The position numbers and the translations under genes are program-made. A model generated the notes under the pieces. That model searched no databases. It was not told the DNA's origin and worked only from the letters and a program-made list of their open reading frames with translations. Source: Clostridia bacterium (GTDB taxonomy: Bacteria; Bacillota_A; Clostridia; TANB77; CAG-508). Taken from it: a stretch of DNA of 64,000 bases. Positions 1-7,678 of this stretch are shown here, in pieces. The stretch lies in NCBI GenBank assembly GCA_017475185.1, contig JAFVGB010000002.1:193353-257352 (forward strand), given 5' to 3'. Each line of letters begins with the position of its first letter. The first letter of the stretch is position 1.

Positions 1-158
1 TCAGTGACTGGTTCAATTCGTTTATTTGGTATATTCATAAAGCCACGAATTAAAGAAATTAACCATCTAATTTCATCTTTATTTGAATCACATGTATCAA
101 ATGTTTCTTCAATTAAATTAGTTAAATCTTGTTCTGCTTCATATTCTGAATATATCAT
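1..158 (-). CDS. Hypothetical protein, C-terminus cut by window edge
   Basis: The minus-strand frame is open from an ATG at the inner end to the window edge. The 52 visible residues are acidic and helix-prone (MIYSEYEAEQDLTNLIEE at the start) and match no family I recognise. An in-frame TAA two codons upstream fixes the start. The ribosome site is weak (AAAAGA). This is the last visible member of the minus-strand run that starts at the divergent gap near 1,430. A plus-strand frame over the same bases has no ribosome site and is taken as a shadow. Confidence 0.6.
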   Translation of the reverse strand, partial: MIYSEYEAEQDLTNLIEETFDTCDSNKDEIRWLISLIRGFMNIPNKRIEPVT

Positions 159-262
159 TTTTTATGTTTTCTTTTACATCTATTTACTATTTTATCTGCT
201 ATTAAATCGGCAATAGTATTTAGAAAAAGAGTATAAATTATTTTAATTATTTCAATCATAAC

Positions 263-544
263 TTAACCAAATATTTTTGTATCTGGACCTTCTTCTACTA
301 TTTTTCGAATTAATTTTATATCAGATTTATTAAGTAAATCAATTAAACCAAATTTACTATTTTCTAAATATAATCTATCATCTTGATTTAAAGATAATTC
401 ACCAAAAATTGTATGTGATTTACCATCTATAAGTACTTCTTGTAAACACCAAGTAAGATAATCATATAATATCATAGCTACTTTTGCTTCTGATATATTT
501 AAATCTTCTGATATTGTTTTTACTTTAGAAATAGTTTGTGTCAT
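263..544 (-). CDS. Hypothetical protein (93 aa)
   Basis: A 93-residue protein of unknown function. The N-terminal half reads like a short helical segment (ISEDLNISEAKVAMILYDYL), possibly helix-turn-helix, and the C-terminal half is acidic. Its ATG overlaps the stop of the preceding gene in a TAATG arrangement, which suggests translational coupling. It belongs to a four-gene minus-strand run. No catalytic motif is visible. Confidence 0.65.
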   Translation of the reverse strand: MTQTISKVKTISEDLNISEAKVAMILYDYLTWCLQEVLIDGKSHTIFGELSLNQDDRLYLENSKFGLIDLLNKSDIKLIRKIVEEGPDTKIFG

Positions 545-951
545 TATTTATCCAATTCATCTTTTGTTAATAATTCACCTTCATCTCTTAATTTTTTGAG
601 ATCAACATTATTAGATTGTGTATATCTATCTAATTGTTTTTGTTCTTCATAAGCTTTTTTAAGATTTTCTAAGGCTTCATTCCATTTATCTCTAACCTCT
701 TGTTTATGTGCATATTCACAAGCAAGACATGAAAATAAAACTTGAAATTCTTGATTATTTCCAAATCTAATTTTTTCACCTTCTAGAGATACATCAGAAT
801 ATTTAATTGGAGCAACTTTATATTTATTATCAATTGGATCCCAACGAATACCATTTAATAGATTCATCCAAATATTATTTTGAGATTCAGCCCATTGTTG
901 AGCAGTCATTTCAGTATCTGAAATATCTATATGTTTTTGTGTAACAGCCAT
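544..951 (-). CDS. Hypothetical protein (135 aa)
   Basis: Unknown function. The first half carries tryptophan-rich segments (MTAQQWAESQNNIWMNLL) and the second half is a predicted charged helix or coiled coil (KWNEALENLKKAYEEQKQ). I chose the ATG at 951 (MAVTQKH) over an upstream GTG at 966 because GAGGA lies about ten bases before it. The gene overlaps the next one by one base. Its position in a run preceded by a GTTCTA-type promoter would fit a virion or packaging role, but nothing in the protein proves this. Confidence 0.65.
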   Translation of the reverse strand: MAVTQKHIDISDTEMTAQQWAESQNNIWMNLLNGIRWDPIDNKYKVAPIKYSDVSLEGEKIRFGNNQEFQVLFSCLACEYAHKQEVRDKWNEALENLKKAYEEQKQLDRYTQSNNVDLKKLRDEGELLTKDELDK

Positions 952-962
952 TTTTTTTTTCC

Positions 963-1376
963 TCACTTTTCACTATAATGATTTTTAATAAAGTATGTAG
1001 CATTTTTAAAATTAAATATATAATCTTTTTGTAAAATATAATCAGCCATATTTAAAATTTCATCCATAGTACATAATTTATCTTCATATAAAATAGAATT
1101 AATTGAATTAATTTTAATTTTAGATTTATAAAACTTCTTAACAACTGATAAAGCTCTTTCATATTTTGGAGTTAAGCCTAAAATAGCTACTTCTTTATCA
1201 ATTTTCCAATATTCAAAAAATTCATTATATTTTAAATAGTTATTTTTTCTAAGATTAATAATTTTGGCAGACGACAATTGATATTCTTCTATTAAATCAT
1301 TCATTGGAATACCGAAAGCTAATTTTATAAGTAACTCAATTTTAGTTTCAGGATCTAATTTTGATTTTACTGTCAT
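963..1376 (-). CDS. Hypothetical protein, possible helix-turn-helix N-terminus
   Basis: A 137-residue protein and the first gene of the minus-strand run. Residues about 8-45 (PETKIELLIKLAFGIPMNDL, then LSSAKIINLRKNN) have the rhythm of a helix-turn-helix, as in small terminase subunits or transposase-like DNA-binding domains. This is only a structural resemblance. The C-terminal part is helical and lysine-rich. The ribosome site is weak (AAAG). A GTTCTA promoter-like element lies 58 bases upstream. Confidence 0.65.
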   Translation of the reverse strand: MTVKSKLDPETKIELLIKLAFGIPMNDLIEEYQLSSAKIINLRKNNYLKYNEFFEYWKIDKEVAILGLTPKYERALSVVKKFYKSKIKINSINSILYEDKLCTMDEILNMADYILQKDYIFNFKNATYFIKNHYSEK

Positions 1377-1424
1377 TTGTTTATTCTTTATTATAAGTTA
1401 TTGTTTAAAAATTAGTAATAATAA

Positions 1425-1439
1425 CTATATGTATAGAAC
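1425..1439 (-). promoter_or_regulatory. GTTCTA-type promoter-like element, minus strand
   Basis: On the minus strand the sequence reads GTTCTATACATATAG, about 50 bases before the start of the 963-1376 gene. It resembles similar elements before fibre genes elsewhere in the window. It shares this gap with a class-I box facing the other way. Confidence 0.4.
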
Positions 1440-1485
1440 AGTATTTTAGTAATTACTAAAAAATATTTTTTAAACACTATCTTTT

Positions 1486-1523
1486 ATGGTTTTACAATAG
1501 ATATTATCTAGTATAAATATAAT
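1486..1523 (+). promoter_or_regulatory. Class-I promoter: ATGGTTTTAC box plus -10-like hexamer
   Basis: An exact ATGGTTTTAC box is followed by TATAAA after 16 bases and TATAAT after 22 bases. The start codon of the first plus-strand gene lies 54 bases from the box. The same box recurs before at least a dozen gene runs in this window. Confidence 0.6.
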
Positions 1524-1548
1524 TTATAATTTTATAAGGATAGTATTA

Positions 1549-1788
1549 ATGATTAAAACATTTTTAAAAAATTACTTTTTAGATATGCTTGTCTTTATTA
1601 GTATAATTGGCATTTCTTTATTTACTTTACTTAAAATGATAATTTGTTTTCCATTTCTTTGGATTCCTTGTGTTACTATTTATATTCTAAATGAAATAGG
1701 AAGGGTACATCATGAATTTCAAAAAGTTTTTATGCTTTACGATGATGTTTATTTAGATGATGATGACGATGAGGATATCTGGAGATGA
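1549..1788 (+). CDS. Small membrane protein with acidic tail
   Basis: A 79-residue protein with two predicted membrane helices at about residues 11-32 and 34-50 (LVFISIIGISLFTLL; ICFPFLWIPCVTIYIL) and a strongly acidic C-terminus (DDVYLDDDDDEDIWR). It is the first gene of the long plus-strand run and follows an exact class-I promoter and an AAGGA ribosome site. Small inner-membrane proteins expressed first by phages often change host functions, but no specific role can be read here. Confidence 0.7.
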   Translation: MIKTFLKNYFLDMLVFISIIGISLFTLLKMIICFPFLWIPCVTIYILNEIGRVHHEFQKVFMLYDDVYLDDDDDEDIWR

Positions 1789-1994
1789 AAAAATTTTATT
1801 ATGTCTATAATAGAGCGCAATCTAAGCCAATTAAAAGACATAAAACTTTAAATAAGGCAATTGATGAAGCTGTTAGATTAGCTTGTATTGAGAAAAAACA
1901 TTTTTATGTTTTAACACCTGTTGCACATATTATATCTGATAGACAAGGTGAAATTTGCGAAATAGATACACAAATAAAGGAGAATAAAGAATGA
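1785..1994 (+). CDS. Hypothetical protein (69 aa)
   Basis: Unknown function. It is a small basic alpha/beta-like protein (FYYVYNRAQSKPIKRHKTLN, then KAIDEAVRLACIEKKHFYVL). The pattern of a strand, a helix of an 'EAxRLA' kind and a second strand resembles small phage proteins with a single ferredoxin-like unit. It overlaps the gene before it by four bases and uses the GGAG at that gene's end as ribosome site. Confidence 0.65.
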   Translation: MKKFYYVYNRAQSKPIKRHKTLNKAIDEAVRLACIEKKHFYVLTPVAHIISDRQGEICEIDTQIKENKE

Positions 1995-2407
1995 GTATTT
2001 GGACACATGTAACTGGAACAATAAGAATAGATGATATGAATAAACTTTTTAGTTCATCTGGAGCAACAGATTTATCTAAAATTTTTATAAGAAATACATG
2101 GTATCATCCAAATAAAAACGGTAATTTACCTACAGGATCTGAAGGAAGTATTGATGTAGAATTTATTGATAGAAATGATGATGAATCTTCTAGTTATATG
2201 CGAACAGTTGCATTTTTTGGAGATTTAAGGGATTTTACTCAAGAAGATTGTGAAAAAATAAAAGATTGGTGGTATAATATACCTATACAATTAGGAAAAG
2301 GTTGTTCAATTAGACAAGCTGTTTTAAATGTTGAACCAGAAGACGGTAAAGCATTTGTATTAACAGTAAAAGATATGAATATCAAAGAAATAGACGATTA
2401 TGAGTAA
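1991..2407 (+). CDS. Conserved-looking phage protein (138 aa), function unknown
   Basis: The protein begins MSIWTHVTGTIRIDDM and later has an acidic, beta-rich body ending in KAFVLTVKDMNIKEIDDYE. The opening resembles a group of hypothetical proteins I associate with large phages, but I know of no function for it. It overlaps both neighbours (4 and 8 bases), so it is translated as part of the operon. AAGGAGAATAAAG provides the ribosome site. Confidence 0.7.
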   Translation: MSIWTHVTGTIRIDDMNKLFSSSGATDLSKIFIRNTWYHPNKNGNLPTGSEGSIDVEFIDRNDDESSSYMRTVAFFGDLRDFTQEDCEKIKDWWYNIPIQLGKGCSIRQAVLNVEPEDGKAFVLTVKDMNIKEIDDYE

Positions 2408-2777
2408 TTGGTATGAAATAGATACACAAAATATATCATATAATGATATTGATAAAGAATTATGTGATTTAATATATATTTTAAATACTCTTGATAATAT
2501 AAAAACTATTTCTTGTTGTTGTGGACATGGTAAAACACCTTGTGAGATTTATCTAGCTATTAAAGATTTAAGTACAATACGTGATTTTTGTTTTAATTAT
2601 TTAAATCCATTTTACGGTTGGCATTTTGAAATAGAAAACAATATTAATCGATATCAAGATTATTTAACATTATGCTTAAAAAGTAAAAGTACTAATTACA
2701 ATGATGTTTGTAAAGAAATAAATGAATTATATAATAAAATATTTAATTATCGTTTAAGTGAGAAAAAGAATGATTAA
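2400..2777 (+). CDS. Hypothetical protein with CCCGHG motif
   Basis: A 125-residue protein of unknown function. A short cysteine/histidine motif (TISCCCGHGKTPCEIYLA, about residues 37-54) could bind a metal. The rest has strand-helix alternation and a predicted C-terminal helix. It overlaps the upstream gene by eight bases and the downstream gene slightly. Confidence 0.65.
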   Translation: MSNWYEIDTQNISYNDIDKELCDLIYILNTLDNIKTISCCCGHGKTPCEIYLAIKDLSTIRDFCFNYLNPFYGWHFEIENNINRYQDYLTLCLKSKSTNYNDVCKEINELYNKIFNYRLSEKKND

Positions 2778-3078
2778 ATTATGTTGGTGGTTATTTCGAA
2801 ATCTTATTTGGGGCAATGATTTTAAAGTAGATTTTAATTTTAGCGTAGATTTTGAAGAAGCTATGATATATCTTAAAAAAGGATATTTTATACGTAAATT
2901 AGCTTATGAAAATATGTTATTTGTTAAAGTAAAAGGTGATATTTATTGTATAAATACTACAAAAGGTACAGCAACCGTTATAGATGGTTTTACATCTGAG
3001 GCAATGAATAGTCTATGGAAAATAGTTCCAGAAAGAATGCAAACAGAAAAGAAATTCCTAGATAAGGATTTAATATAA
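2770..3078 (+). CDS. DUF2829-like protein, possible Thoeris anti-defence (Tad2-like)
   Basis: The central part (residues about 24-42, DFEEAMIYLKKGYFIRKLA) and the end (SLWKIVPE) follow the DUF2829 pattern: a helix 'FxxAxxxLKxGxxVxR', several strands, and a terminal 'xxWxIV'. DUF2829 includes Tad2, which sequesters the cyclic signal of Thoeris defence. The tryptophan usual after the arginine is replaced (RKLAYEN), so the assignment is tentative. A hydrophobic start (MIKLCWWLFRNLIW) precedes the domain. I chose the ATG at 2770 over a GTG at 2758 because GAGAAAAAG lies before it. Confidence 0.45.
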   Translation: MIKLCWWLFRNLIWGNDFKVDFNFSVDFEEAMIYLKKGYFIRKLAYENMLFVKVKGDIYCINTTKGTATVIDGFTSEAMNSLWKIVPERMQTEKKFLDKDLI

Positions 3079-3293
3079 TGACTAAATATACTGTAAAATT
3101 TAAGACAGAAGATGGAAAAACGATTTATCCGAAAATCATAACCATAGATTGTATGGAATTTAAGATTTTAAAATGGACAGAAGATAAATTGAAAGCAATA
3201 TCTTGGAATGAATACGATTGTGCAGATAATTTTGCCATGGAGTTTGAAAATACTGAAGTAGTAGAAATAAAAGAGGAAAATACAAGTGCTTAA
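3078..3293 (+). CDS. Hypothetical protein (71 aa)
   Basis: A small acidic, beta-rich protein of unknown function (MTKYTVKFKTEDGKTIYPK). It overlaps the stop of the DUF2829-like gene (TAATG coupling) and the start of the following membrane protein. No motif is visible. Confidence 0.65.
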   Translation: MTKYTVKFKTEDGKTIYPKIITIDCMEFKILKWTEDKLKAISWNEYDCADNFAMEFENTEVVEIKEENTSA

Positions 3294-3468
3294 GAAATAT
3301 TTATTATACTTAATAAGATGGCAGTTATCTACACCAGTATTAGCAATTTGTTTTACATTTTTGAATCAATACGGCACAATCACTTCATCGATTATTGCTA
3401 ATCTAATTGGTGGCTTATTATTTTTCTGGGTTGATAAGTGGATATTTGAACATAGAAAGGAAAAATAA
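3286..3468 (+). CDS. Small membrane protein with RWQLST motif
   Basis: A 60-residue protein with two predicted membrane helices (TPVLAICFTFLNQYG and ITSSIIANLIGGLLFFWV) joined by a short turn, and a basic C-terminus (DKWIFEHRKEK). The start is probably GTG, since no ATG lies in frame nearby; AGAGGAAA precedes it. The 'RWQLSTPVLA' opening looks conserved among phage membrane proteins I have seen, with no known function. Confidence 0.65.
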   Translation: MLKKYLLYLIRWQLSTPVLAICFTFLNQYGTITSSIIANLIGGLLFFWVDKWIFEHRKEK

Positions 3469-3470
3469 AA

Positions 3471-3704
3471 ATGAAATGCGAAAAATGTAAATATTGCCGA
3501 TATGATTGGAGTGATGATATGTATTTATGTCGTTTTGGTTGGGAAGAAGAAGATTCTAAAGGAAATTGTGGTTGTAAATATAATCAAAAGACATTAGATA
3601 AAAAATACAAGATTTTATTAGAAGAAGAACAGAAAGCTGAAACTGAATTTTATGAAGATTTTGTTAAATTCTGTAGAAAGGAAGAAAATAATGAACAATT
3701 ATAA
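3471..3704 (+). CDS. Cysteine-rich zinc-ribbon-like protein
   Basis: The N-terminal 40 residues hold six cysteines (MKCEKCKYCRYDW, then YLCRFGW, then GNCGCKYN), a pattern typical of a small zinc-binding module. The C-terminal half is a charged helix. It follows a GAAAGGAAAAATAAA ribosome site. Function unknown; a metal-binding regulatory or anti-defence role is possible but not shown. Confidence 0.65.
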   Translation: MKCEKCKYCRYDWSDDMYLCRFGWEEEDSKGNCGCKYNQKTLDKKYKILLEEEQKAETEFYEDFVKFCRKEENNEQL

Positions 3705-3921
3705 TGAATTTGAACAAGAAATGGAAATGTTAAGACAAGAAATTTCTAAATTGATTAAAAATCACTTAATTAGTCGATATACAGAAGAATATTTACAAGC
3801 TAAATTACCTCATTTCAGCAATATTGATGATAATGTAGAAATGCTAACACAAACTATTCTAGTTACTTTTGGTAAATTTGCTTTAGAACATGGTTGGTTT
3901 GAAACAAAAGGAAAAGATTAA
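3691..3921 (+). CDS. Hypothetical helical protein (76 aa)
   Basis: A helical, acidic protein (MNNYNEFEQEMEMLRQEISK) of unknown function. I chose this ATG because AGGAAG precedes it; upstream in-frame starts lie inside the previous gene without a ribosome site. It overlaps the zinc-ribbon gene by 14 bases and the next gene by one. Confidence 0.6.
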   Translation: MNNYNEFEQEMEMLRQEISKLIKNHLISRYTEEYLQAKLPHFSNIDDNVEMLTQTILVTFGKFALEHGWFETKGKD

Positions 3922-4190
3922 TGGTAAAAATAACTGATGACAATGTAGTAGAAGAATGTTATACTATAATTTGTAGATTAGAAGCTGCATTAGAAGATGT
4001 AGGATATTTAAGAATATCTCAAGTAGAAGAAAATTTTAATAATTGGCATAATGTAGTATATGATTTTATGACGGAATTAAAAGAATATCGTAATGGTAAA
4101 ATGGAACAAAAAATCAGCAAAAATTGTCCACATAAAGAATTCTATTGTACAGATTGTCCTAATAATTTAACATGTATGAAAAGGAATTGA
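3921..4190 (+). CDS. Hypothetical protein with C-terminal cysteine cluster
   Basis: A helical N-terminal region is followed by a C-terminal cluster of the form C-x7-C-x2-C-x5-C (NCPHKEFYCTDCPNNLTCM), which may bind zinc. Function unknown. Its ATG overlaps the previous stop (TAATG) and the glycine-pathway gene follows two bases after its stop. Confidence 0.65.
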   Translation: MVKITDDNVVEECYTIICRLEAALEDVGYLRISQVEENFNNWHNVVYDFMTELKEYRNGKMEQKISKNCPHKEFYCTDCPNNLTCMKRN

Positions 4191-4192
4191 TA

Positions 4193-5701
4193 ATGATTGA
4201 TCAAAAATTACAACAATTAGAAATTAAAGAAACAAATCGTCTTAATGATGGTATTGAATTGATAGCTTCAGAAAATTATCCATCTCAAGATATTTTAGAT
4301 TTGATGGGAAGTCATTTATCTGTAAAATATGCAGAAGGATATGATTCTAGTGTTTCAAAGCAAGGGCGTCATTATGCAGGTTGTGAAGTAATTAATGAAG
4401 TAGAGGTATATGCTATCGAAAAAGCCAAGGAATTATTTCATGTAAATTATGCTAATGTTCAACCTCATTCTGGTTCTCAAGCTAATCAGGCTGTATATGC
4501 TGGACTTCTTAAACAAGGTGATATCATTCTTAGTATGTCAATTGAAAGTGGTGGACATTTAACTCATGGTGCAAAAGCTTCAGCTACAAGCCAATATTAT
4601 AACTTTGTTCATTATGGACTTGATGAGAATGGTGACTTAAATTATGAAGAGATTAAACAAAAACTTGAAAAACACCACCCAAGATTATTAGTTGTTGGAG
4701 CTTCAGCTTATTCTAAACGTATTAATTATGAAAGAATTAGAGAAATTGTTGATGAATATAATGAAAAGGTTTGGAAATATCATGTTGATCGCAAATTTTC
4801 AGATGATTTTGTAATGAAAGACGAATATACATTTTATGCAGCAGATAATTATGTTTCAGCCGATACGCCTTTTTGCCCTGGTTTTAATGTTAAAAAGGGT
4901 ATGACAAAGCAAGATATTTATGATACGCATAAATGTATGATTATGTCTGATTCAGCTCATGTAATGGGGTTTATTGCAGCTCATATGTGGAAAGATAAAT
5001 ATGATCCAACAAAATGGTGTGATGTTGTTACTTCTACTACACACAAAACACTTAGAGGTCCTAGAGGTGGTATAATTCTTTGGAACGATGAAAAATTATG
5101 CTCTAAGCTTAATTCTGGTTTATTTCCTCGTATTCAAGGAGGTCCAAACGAAGCTTGTGTAGCAGCTAAATGTCAATGTTTTATAGAAGCACTTAAACCT
5201 TCCTTTAAAGATTATATGGAATTAGTATATCATAATATGCAAGCCTTGATTGATGGTATCAAAGATTACGATAAAGAAAATAAAATAAATTTTGTATCTG
5301 GTGGTTCTGAAAATCATATGGTACTCATAGATTTAAAAAATGCTCCTGTAAATGGTAAAGAAGCTGAAGACTTGCTCAATTCATATCATATTATCTGTAA
5401 TAAAAATATGATGCCTGGTGATTCTAAACCTTCCGAATCTTCTGCTATTCGTATCGGTACTCCAGCTATAACAACTCGTGGCTTTGATGAGCAAATGTCT
5501 TTTGAATTAGGTCGTTTAATAGCTCGTATTTTACTCCGTGGTAAGCAAGTTGAACAAAATGGTGTAGTTGACTTTGAAGATGAAAGTATACGTTCTACGG
5601 TCAAAAAAATGTTAGATAAGGTAGGTCCATTTTATAAAGTAAAAGAAGTAGAAAAATTAATTCAAGATAATAATCCAAATACACCTGATGATTTAGCATA
5701 A
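4193..5701 (+). CDS. glyA: Serine hydroxymethyltransferase
   Basis: This PLP enzyme converts serine and tetrahydrofolate to glycine and 5,10-methylene-tetrahydrofolate, the one-carbon donor for thymidylate synthase and deoxycytidylate hydroxymethylase. The N-terminal IELIASENYPSQ, the PLP lysine in TSTTHKTLRGPRGG (about K285) and the histidine/aspartate motif SDSAHVMGFIAA are all present. At 502 residues it is much longer than the usual 410-430. Most of the excess is an insertion at about residues 190-247 that ends just before the conserved aspartate motif. The start follows AAAGGA. A phage copy together with the TS-family gene at 22,467 suggests extra folate one-carbon demand during replication. 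Confidence 0.93.
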   Translation: MIDQKLQQLEIKETNRLNDGIELIASENYPSQDILDLMGSHLSVKYAEGYDSSVSKQGRHYAGCEVINEVEVYAIEKAKELFHVNYANVQPHSGSQANQAVYAGLLKQGDIILSMSIESGGHLTHGAKASATSQYYNFVHYGLDENGDLNYEEIKQKLEKHHPRLLVVGASAYSKRINYERIREIVDEYNEKVWKYHVDRKFSDDFVMKDEYTFYAADNYVSADTPFCPGFNVKKGMTKQDIYDTHKCMIMSDSAHVMGFIAAHMWKDKYDPTKWCDVVTSTTHKTLRGPRGGIILWNDEKLCSKLNSGLFPRIQGGPNEACVAAKCQCFIEALKPSFKDYMELVYHNMQALIDGIKDYDKENKINFVSGGSENHMVLIDLKNAPVNGKEAEDLLNSYHIICNKNMMPGDSKPSESSAIRIGTPAITTRGFDEQMSFELGRLIARILLRGKQVEQNGVVDFEDESIRSTVKKMLDKVGPFYKVKEVEKLIQDNNPNTPDDLA

Positions 5702-5704
5702 AGA

Positions 5705-5742
5705 ATGGTTTTACTTTTAAAATTTTATTGACTATATATAAT
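5705..5742 (+). promoter_or_regulatory. Class-I promoter: ATGGTTTTAC box plus TATAAT
   Basis: An exact ATGGTTTTAC box is followed after 18 bases by TATATA and after 22 bases by TATAAT. The next start codon is 59 bases from the box. It restarts transcription after the SHMT gene. Confidence 0.6.
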
Positions 5743-5772
5743 TTATAGTTAATTAAAAGAAGGGAAAATTAT

Positions 5773-6837
5773 ATGAAAAATTATAACTATGTTATTGAAT
5801 CAAATTCACAAGGTGAAAATAAGTATTATGGACATGTTTATATAAATGGATGTGATACTGGTAAAATATCAAATAATGTTGAGTTACCTTATGCTATAAT
5901 TGCATATAATTTAGCCGATGCTAAAAAATTATTAAAAGAAGCACGAGATACTTATAAATATGATATTTTTTCTATTAAATATCTTCCACGTACATTTCGT
6001 AAATATAGATTATTTACAGGTTGTGAATTAACAAAAATAATGCGTTGTTTTATGTTAAGGGCTAGATGTGTTTTAAATATTATAAATATGGAAGTATCAA
6101 AAAATACAGTAATTGGATTTTCAAAGTTACCTAAAGAAACAACTTTTGAAAATATTAAAAAAGCTATTCATACATATGATAATATTTTAAGAGGTAAATT
6201 ATCTAAATTTCCATTTTCTTATTTAATAGAATATGATGAAAAAACAAATATCATTAAGTTAACACTTACACATAATCCTCGTATGCGTTATACAAATACA
6301 TGGATAGAAAATATCATTCAATATTGTGAAAAAACAGCATATAGTAATGTTTCTGAAAAAATTCCAGTTTTTGAACAATATCCATTGATTGAAGATGTAG
6401 AAAATAAAATTACAAATACCAATGTGAATCGTAAACGTAAATATGATCTACCAAAATGGGTTAGTTTTGATAGGGCTGAATCTCGTAATAGAGAAAAAGT
6501 ATCATTTCAAGTATCTATCAAAGATAAGAATGGTAAAAGACAAAAAACATATAAATATAGTGTAAAAGATGCTGTTCTTTGGATTTTTGATAAAATGGTT
6601 AATGAAACAAAGCAATGGACATTAGAAGAAGGTCGTGATTACTTAAATACATATAAGCCAGAAATGGATATGGTTAAATATGAAATTTCACAAGATCCTA
6701 AATCTCCTTCTGTAATAGCTTATAATAAACAACGTAATATTAAAAAGCTTAATGAAATGATGAAATCTAATAAATATACTTTAACAGAAATAAATGAATT
6801 TGCTAGAGTAAATGGTATCACAATTAATTTTAATTAA
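5773..6837 (+). CDS. Hypothetical protein, possible AP2-like DNA-binding segment
   Basis: A 354-residue basic protein of unknown function. Residues about 225-275 (LPKWVSFDRAESRNREKVSF, then a KDKNGKRQKTYKYS strand and a helix with WIFDKM) resemble an AP2/integrase-type three-strand-plus-helix DNA-binding unit. The N-terminal region has alternating strands. It follows its own class-I promoter and a GAAGGGA ribosome site, and directly precedes clpP. A DNA-binding or adaptor role is only a guess. Confidence 0.6.
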   Translation: MKNYNYVIESNSQGENKYYGHVYINGCDTGKISNNVELPYAIIAYNLADAKKLLKEARDTYKYDIFSIKYLPRTFRKYRLFTGCELTKIMRCFMLRARCVLNIINMEVSKNTVIGFSKLPKETTFENIKKAIHTYDNILRGKLSKFPFSYLIEYDEKTNIIKLTLTHNPRMRYTNTWIENIIQYCEKTAYSNVSEKIPVFEQYPLIEDVENKITNTNVNRKRKYDLPKWVSFDRAESRNREKVSFQVSIKDKNGKRQKTYKYSVKDAVLWIFDKMVNETKQWTLEEGRDYLNTYKPEMDMVKYEISQDPKSPSVIAYNKQRNIKKLNEMMKSNKYTLTEINEFARVNGITINFN

Positions 6838-6862
6838 ATAAATAGAAAGGAAAGTAAAATAA

Positions 6863-7447
6863 ATGTTAAACATACCTCATGTAATTTGGAAAGATGAAAA
6901 TGGTAACGAAAGAGCTGTAGATATTACAACTAGATTGCTTAAAGATAGAATTGTAATGTGTACAGGCGAAGTTAATGATGAATTGGCTGAAAGTATTGTT
7001 TCTCAATTACTTTATCTTGAAGCGGAAGATCCCGATAAACCAGTAAATATGATGGTTATGGGACCAGGTGGTAGTGTAACAGCTGGTTTTTCAATTATTT
7101 CTACAATGAATACTATTAAATGTCCTGTTTATACTACAGTTATGGGCGAAGTTGCTAGTATGTCAGCTATGATTGCAGTATCTGGTAAAAAAGGACATCG
7201 TAAAGTATATCCAAATTCTGAAATTATGTTGCATACTGTTTCTGCTGGAGCTAAAGGTAAAATTCAAGACATGACTATTACATTGGCACAAGTAGAAAAA
7301 ACTAATGAGCGTTGTATGAAACATTTAGCAGAGTGTTGTGGAAAAGATCTTGAAACAATTAAAAAAGATTGTGATAGAGATTTTTGGATGGATGAAAACG
7401 AAGCTATTGCCTACGGTGCATTGGATGAAATAGCGCAACCAAGATAA
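6863..7447 (+). CDS. clpP: ClpP-like serine protease
   Basis: A 194-residue S14 peptidase. The catalytic triad is intact: Ser99 in GEVASMSA, His124 in IMLHTVSAG and Asp173 in DRDFWMDENEAIAYGALDEI. The oxyanion region GPGGSVTAGFSI is also present. Family members form tetradecamers that need an AAA+ unfoldase for folded proteins. In tailed phages ClpP-like enzymes can also serve as prohead proteases, but there is no scaffold or capsid gene nearby. The start is preceded by AAAGGAAAG. A ClpB-like AAA+ gene lies 3 kb downstream. Confidence 0.92.
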   Translation: MLNIPHVIWKDENGNERAVDITTRLLKDRIVMCTGEVNDELAESIVSQLLYLEAEDPDKPVNMMVMGPGGSVTAGFSIISTMNTIKCPVYTTVMGEVASMSAMIAVSGKKGHRKVYPNSEIMLHTVSAGAKGKIQDMTITLAQVEKTNERCMKHLAECCGKDLETIKKDCDRDFWMDENEAIAYGALDEIAQPR

Positions 7448-7451
7448 TACT

Positions 7452-7673
7452 ATGTCAGATTTAATTAAATTTAAGTCATATATGTGTTATCATTTAAATA
7501 AGTTGAGAAAAACTGTTTATCCTTGTAAAAAATGTCATAATGATAAATTAAATTTTGATAATTTTAGAGGATGGACAGTTTTTTCTATAAGATGTACTAA
7601 TTGTGGACAATGTATTTCTAGAACAGATCCAGAAGAAACTATAAATGAATGGAATAAAGCAAATAAAGAGTAA
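7452..7673 (+). CDS. Lar-like zinc-ribbon protein
   Basis: The pattern C-x2-C (YPCKKCHNDK), then RCTNCGQC, then DPEETINEWN matches the restriction-alleviation protein Lar family: two CxxC knuckles around strands and a C-terminal 'EExAxxxWN' helix. The original Lar of the Rac prophage alleviates type I restriction, but many relatives are uncharacterised. It begins four bases after clpP, without a strong ribosome site, so it is probably coupled. A second protein of this type is at 56,655. Confidence 0.6.
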   Translation: MSDLIKFKSYMCYHLNKLRKTVYPCKKCHNDKLNFDNFRGWTVFSIRCTNCGQCISRTDPEETINEWNKANKE

Positions 7674-7678
7674 TTGAA

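Noticed and set aside
4..216. Plus-strand open frame at the left edge
   Set aside because: It lacks a ribosome site and lies opposite a better minus-strand gene that is open to the window edge and begins after an in-frame stop.
5386..5604. Minus-strand frame opposite glyA, and other antisense frames such as 42,894-43,163 and 62,498-62,926
   Set aside because: All lie opposite real genes, without start signals, and their sequences look like codon-bias artefacts.
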